From the NCBI RefSeq assembly GCF_009363535.1, contig NZ_CP045369.1, positions 1,437,001 to 1,501,000 of the forward strand: a DNA stretch of 64,000 nt, given 5' to 3'. Positions 61,192-64,000 of this stretch are shown here, piece by piece. The DNA comes from Microbulbifer sp. THAF38. GTDB lineage: Bacteria; Pseudomonadota; Gammaproteobacteria; Pseudomonadales; Cellvibrionaceae. The notes beneath the pieces were generated by a model. The model did no database searches, was not told the DNA's origin, and saw only the letters and a list, made by a program, of their open reading frames with translations. The translations under genes were made by a program, and so were the position numbers. Numbering within the stretch: position 1 is the stretch's first letter; each line of letters starts with the position of its first letter.

Positions 61192-61347
61192 TTAATTTGG
61201 CGCTTTTACGTCAGTATCGAAAGCTTTATTTACCTTTTGATAGATTTGATTAATCAAATTCTGACAAACCACTGGATCGTCCTCAGTGAAGGGGATGAAG
61301 CCCACCTTGCCCTCTAGGCTGGCTGGTAGTTTCTGTATAATGAAATT
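61192..61347 (-). pseudogene. C-terminal remnant of a protein-coding gene
   Basis: An in-frame minus-strand stretch ends at TAA (61192-61194) and translates to FIIQKLPASLEGKVGFIPFT continuing EDDPVVCQNLINQIYQKVNKAFD, which has natural protein-like composition. The frame has no usable start codon: it is closed upstream at 61399-61401 (TAG). I cannot name the family. It may equally be a chance open stretch. Confidence 0.35.
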
Positions 61348-61390
61348 TAGATAGAAACTAATTAGATAAATACCAAATAGATAAATGCTA
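61346..61390. repeat. Three diverged 15 bp tandem units
   Basis: TTTAGATAGAAACTA, ATTAGATAAATACCA and AATAGATAAATGCTA follow one another at 61346-61390, with a fourth, partial unit beginning AATAGAAG. They are AT-rich and sit beside the pseudogene remnant. Confidence 0.6.
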
Positions 61391-61627
61391 AATAGAAGCT
61401 AGGCGACAGGCATCGTTATTAACCGCTCCATCCTTGAGGCCACGTTCTATTTAGTGACACGCTATAACATATCATCGTTCGTCAATCCCAACTGTGTAAC
61501 CCCAGCTGTCTATGGTAATTAACGTTTCTTAAGCAGCAGCTTAGTAGAAGGAATAGTTGGCGCAGGGATATGGGACTATTGTGACGTTAAAAACATGCCT
61601 GTCGATAAAGCAGGGCTATAACTAGCG

Positions 61628-62239
61628 TTAGTTGATCAGGATTAGATGGTTGGGTAGCTCATCCTTTACGGCACTACTTGGGGCGGCCTCTTTTAGTAAG
61701 TCTCCACATTGTGCAATACAGAGTAACAGTGCTTCTCCAGCCTTACCGCGCTTGAGCTCCCGCACAAATTGCTCGATGATGGTCTGCCAATCGTCATTGG
61801 AGACATGCTGAGCAAGGCCGCGGTCTGCGAGTATTTCTACATAGTGCTCCGCCTCACAGACAAAAATCAACAAACCCAAGCGATCTTTTGTGCTGTGCAG
61901 TTCCTGTTCCAGAAATTGGCGGCGGGCCAGGTTTGAGGCTCGCCAGAATTTGATCTTCTTAGGCACCAAGCGCATGGTGATTGGCCGCCAACGAAAGAAC
62001 ACTGCCAGAACGATAAACAGAACCCACTGAAGCAGGAAGGCTTGTTGAAAGCTGAGCCACCAGGGCAGGAATTGAAATAGTGGCGAGAGCAATAGAGTTA
62101 TGAAAGCGGCCCATAGAGTGGAAATATATAAATATTTATCAGCTTCCCGCGCGACAATTGCCACCAGTTCCGCGTCGGTATGGGTCTCCACTTCCTTGAT
62201 GGCTTCGGCCACCTGGCGTTGATAACTGCTACTTAGCAT
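61628..62239 (-). CDS. TPM-domain protein (YgcG/TLP18.3-like), short form
   Basis: 203 residues from ATG 62239 (an ATG at 62245 is also possible). The TPM region starts MLSSSYQRQVAEAIKEVETHTDAELVAIV, the two hydrophobic helices at about 38-75 give a membrane anchor, and LGLLIFVCEAEHYVEILADRGL is the conserved second half of the domain. It overlaps the stop of the upstream TPM gene (TAATG), so the two are coupled. Associated with LemA in many bacteria; the molecular role is unsettled. Confidence 0.85.
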   Translation of the reverse strand: MLSSSYQRQVAEAIKEVETHTDAELVAIVAREADKYLYISTLWAAFITLLLSPLFQFLPWWLSFQQAFLLQWVLFIVLAVFFRWRPITMRLVPKKIKFWRASNLARRQFLEQELHSTKDRLGLLIFVCEAEHYVEILADRGLAQHVSNDDWQTIIEQFVRELKRGKAGEALLLCIAQCGDLLKEAAPSSAVKDELPNHLILIN

Positions 62240-63000
62240 TACCATCCTCCCGAAGCGCCTCCTCCGCCAAATCCACCGCCCCCTCCGCTGAAGCCGCCTC
62301 CGGTACCACCGCCGGAAAAACCGCCACCTGAATGTCCGGCGCCGAAGCCGCCACTACCATAGTAGCCACCAAAGCGACCGCGCTTGTAATTTCGGCCTTG
62401 AACCGGGGAGCTGAGGACAGAGCTGCCGAATAGATGGAGCATTACCAGTAATAGAAATAGACCAACCACAATGGCCAGGCGCCGGTCTTTTTTAGTCTCC
62501 ACCGGCTCAGCCACATACTCGTTCTTGGTGGCGGCAATGATGGAGTTCACCCCGGCGTAAACCCCTTTGGCTAAATCGCCTTTCTGGAATTCTGGTAGCA
62601 CCTTGGTTTGGATAATATTGGCAGATAGCGCATCGGTAAGCGCGCCCTCCAGACCGTAGCCCACTTCAATGCGGACTTTGCGCTCCTTGGGCGCTATCAA
62701 GAAGAGAATCCCGTTATTTTTCTTCTTGTGCCCCAGCTTCCACTCTCTCGCCAATTGATTGGCGTATTCCTCTATGGTGATACCTTGAAGCTCCGGCAGG
62801 GTGGCTACTACCAGTTGATTGCTGCTCTCAGACTCATATTGCTGAATCAATTCTGTCAGTTTGTACCTTTCTTCGGCGGTCAGCAGCTCGGCTCTGTCCA
62901 CTACTCGCCCAGATAGGGGGGGGAACTGCACCTCGGCCCAGAGCACCATGGCCAGCAGCGGTGTGATGAGTGTCAATAAGGTGAGAGAGGGGCGTGTCAT
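62239..63000 (-). CDS. TPM-domain protein (YgcG family) with Gly-rich C-terminus
   Basis: 253 residues. An N-terminal signal peptide (LTLLTLITPLLAMVLWAEV), a TPM domain (FPPLSGRVVDRAELLTAEER; KKKNNGILFLIAPKERKVRIEVGYGLEG) and a transmembrane helix near 177-190 (LAIVVGLFLLLVMLHLFG). The tail is Gly-rich (GGFGAGHSGGGFSGGG, repeated). The Gly-rich tail is typical of YgcG proteins. It lies 17 nt downstream of lemA and overlaps the next TPM gene. Confidence 0.9.
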   Translation of the reverse strand: MTRPSLTLLTLITPLLAMVLWAEVQFPPLSGRVVDRAELLTAEERYKLTELIQQYESESSNQLVVATLPELQGITIEEYANQLAREWKLGHKKKNNGILFLIAPKERKVRIEVGYGLEGALTDALSANIIQTKVLPEFQKGDLAKGVYAGVNSIIAATKNEYVAEPVETKKDRRLAIVVGLFLLLVMLHLFGSSVLSSPVQGRNYKRGRFGGYYGSGGFGAGHSGGGFSGGGTGGGFSGGGGGFGGGGASGGW

Positions 63001-63017
63001 AAGGGGTTTCCGACTGC

Positions 63018-63632
63018 CTATTGGAAGTTGACTTCCGGAGCCTTCTCGGCTCCCTCACTGGTAGCCTGGAAGGTTTCCCTAAGTGGCATATCCCGGTAGA
63101 GGAGAGCATGCCAGATACGGCCGGGAAAAGTGCGAATCTCACGGTTGTAGCGCTGCACTGCCTGGATATAATCCCGGCGCGCCACGCTGATGCGATTTTC
63201 GGTGCCTTCGAGCTGAGATTGCAGGCTGAGGAAGTTCTGGTTGGCTTTGAGGTCGGGGTAGCGCTCCACCACAAGCATCAGCCGCGATAGGGCGCTGGAG
63301 AGCTGTGTTTGTGCAGCCTCGAACTGTTGTAGCTTGGCCGGATCGTTGAGTAGCTCACCGTCCAGCTGCAGGGAATTAACCTTGGCGCGCGCTTCGGTAA
63401 CGGCCTGGAGGGTCTCGCGTTCATGGCCGGCGTAGGCTTGAACGGTTTTAACCAAGTTGGGCACCAGGTCTGCGCGGCGTTGGTATTGGTTTTCCACCTG
63501 GGCCCAGGCAGCTTTCACCTGCTCGTCATAGGTGGGGATATTGTTGATGCCGCAGCCACTGATAAAGCCTGCCAGCAGACACAGCAGGGTGCAGCGCCAG
63601 ATTGGCAGGCTGCCACCGGTCGCAGAGGTCAT
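63018..63632 (-). CDS. LemA-family lipoprotein-like protein
   Basis: 204 residues from ATG 63632 (AAGGATATT upstream). A signal peptide ends in LAGFISGCG, so it may be lipidated. The LemA domain is recognised from EQVKAAWAQVENQYQRRADLVPNLVKTVQAYA (residues about 38-69), VVERYPDLKANQNFLSLQSQLEGTENRI and RRDYIQAVQRYNREIRTFPG. The open frame extends upstream to 63737, into the yaeQ start region, but the chosen ATG places the signal peptide correctly. First gene of the lemA-TPM-TPM unit. Confidence 0.93.
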   Translation of the reverse strand: MTSATGGSLPIWRCTLLCLLAGFISGCGINNIPTYDEQVKAAWAQVENQYQRRADLVPNLVKTVQAYAGHERETLQAVTEARAKVNSLQLDGELLNDPAKLQQFEAAQTQLSSALSRLMLVVERYPDLKANQNFLSLQSQLEGTENRISVARRDYIQAVQRYNREIRTFPGRIWHALLYRDMPLRETFQATSEGAEKAPEVNFQ

Positions 63633-63718
63633 ACGGAATATCCTTAATCTTCCGTGAACCAACCAAGAATAGTCCGCCTTAGTTGCAGTGCTAAAGGTGG
63701 CGTAGAGATGGAGCCGAA

Positions 63719-64000
63719 ATGGCACTAAAAGCAACAATTTTCAAAGCCAAGGTGCAAATAGCCGATATGGACCGCGATTACTACGCGGAACACCAGCTGA
63801 CCTTGGCGCGACACCCTTCGGAAACGGATGAGCGCATGATGGTACGCTTATTGGCGTTTGCGCACAATGCGTCCGATGCACTGGAGTTTACCCGAGGTCT
63901 CTCCTCTGATGAGGAAGCGGACTTGTGGCAGAAGAACCTCAGTGGAGAGATCGACCTTTGGATAGAGGTGGGCCTTCCGGCCGAGGAGCGTTTGCGTAAA
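63719..64000 (+). CDS. yaeQ: YaeQ-family protein, N-terminal part
   Basis: The first 94 codons of YaeQ are present and the gene runs off the window. MALKATIFKAKVQIADMDRD, YYAEHQLTLARHPSETDERM, MMVRLLAFAHNA and SGEIDLWIEVGLPAEERL match the family, which adopts a PD-(D/E)XK nuclease-like fold. It suppresses RfaH loss in E. coli, but its biochemical function is unclear. ATG at 63719; divergent from lemA, 86 bp away. Confidence 0.95.
   Translation, partial: MALKATIFKAKVQIADMDRDYYAEHQLTLARHPSETDERMMVRLLAFAHNASDALEFTRGLSSDEEADLWQKNLSGEIDLWIEVGLPAEERLRK

Larger units (their letters stand above)
61110..61627. other. Gap with pseudogene remnant and tandem repeats
   Basis: 518 nt without an intact gene. 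It contains a minus-strand remnant reading frame (61192-61347) and three diverged tandem 15 bp units (61346-61390). The remainder is AT-rich with no promoter-like pair strong enough to name, though it must hold the start signals of the 587-residue protein gene. Confidence 0.55.

Noticed and set aside
1-64000. CRISPR arrays, rRNA or tRNA genes.
   Set aside because: No regularly spaced repeats, rRNA signatures or tRNA cloverleaf sequences were seen on either strand by eye.

Overview
The window looks like the chromosome of a marine-type gammaproteobacterium. The gene content and order (map / rpsB-tsf-pyrH-frr-uppS-cdsA-dxr-rseP-bamA-skp-lpxD-fabZ-lpxA-lpxB-rnhB; ffh-rpsP-rimM-trmD-rplS; dsbC, hom-thrC, recJ, prfB, lysS; a dap cluster beside glnD) resembles Pseudomonas and its Cellvibrionales relatives. 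A Microbulbifer-like or Cellvibrionaceae-like host is my best guess. That is inference from synteny and protein style; no taxonomic search was run.

Layout. 1-2,454: two exported S9-type peptidases on the minus strand, the first cut by the window edge. 2,593-10,704 (minus): lysine and diaminopimelate synthesis (dapE, dapD, dapC) interleaved with a Spx/ArsC-like reductase, nth, glnD and map. 10,835-27,607 (plus): a long translation and envelope-biogenesis block running from rpsB to rnhB. Within it, the outer-membrane assembly gene bamA is preceded by an intact second copy that encodes only the signal peptide and five POTRA domains. 27,632-29,911 (minus): a CBS-domain CorC/HlyC-type membrane protein and a CcsA-like protein. 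30,117-33,701 (plus): ffh and the rpsP-rimM-trmD-rplS operon. 34,063-38,447: dsbC, then a minus-strand asparagine/aspartate catabolic group (ansA, an XRE-type regulator, aspA). 38,790-48,752 (plus): hom-thrC-recJ, two small-molecule exporters, a lipoprotein, a CueR-like regulator, prfB with its +1 programmed frameshift, and lysS.

49,150-57,290 is a low-GC accessory island. An IS91-family element is followed by an array of integron gene cassettes with no visible integrase (a CALIN). Six complete attC sites and one IS-interrupted site can be read directly. In most cassettes the first seven bases are the reverse complement of the first seven bases of that cassette's own attC, which is the signature of true cassettes. 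The cassettes encode small lipoproteins and exported proteins, an Imm33-like protein, a barstar-like ribonuclease inhibitor, a dual-specificity-type phosphatase, and possibly a TrmH/SpoU methyltransferase. A decayed IS110-family element sits inside one attC site. 57,438-61,109 (minus) is a three-gene unit: an unknown membrane protein, a HupE/UreJ-like protein and a nitrilase. 61,628-64,000 holds a LemA/TPM-domain operon and the start of yaeQ.

The core blocks feed one another. The dap, upp and lpx genes supply peptidoglycan and lipid A precursors, while bamA, skp, rseP and dsbC handle envelope folding. The translation genes (rpsB, tsf, frr, map, prfB, lysS, rimM, trmD) are grouped with them. 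The most unusual items are the POTRA-only BamA paralogue, the integrase-less cassette array with its nested insertion elements, the HupE-nitrilase unit, and an Nth whose iron-sulfur cysteines are displaced.
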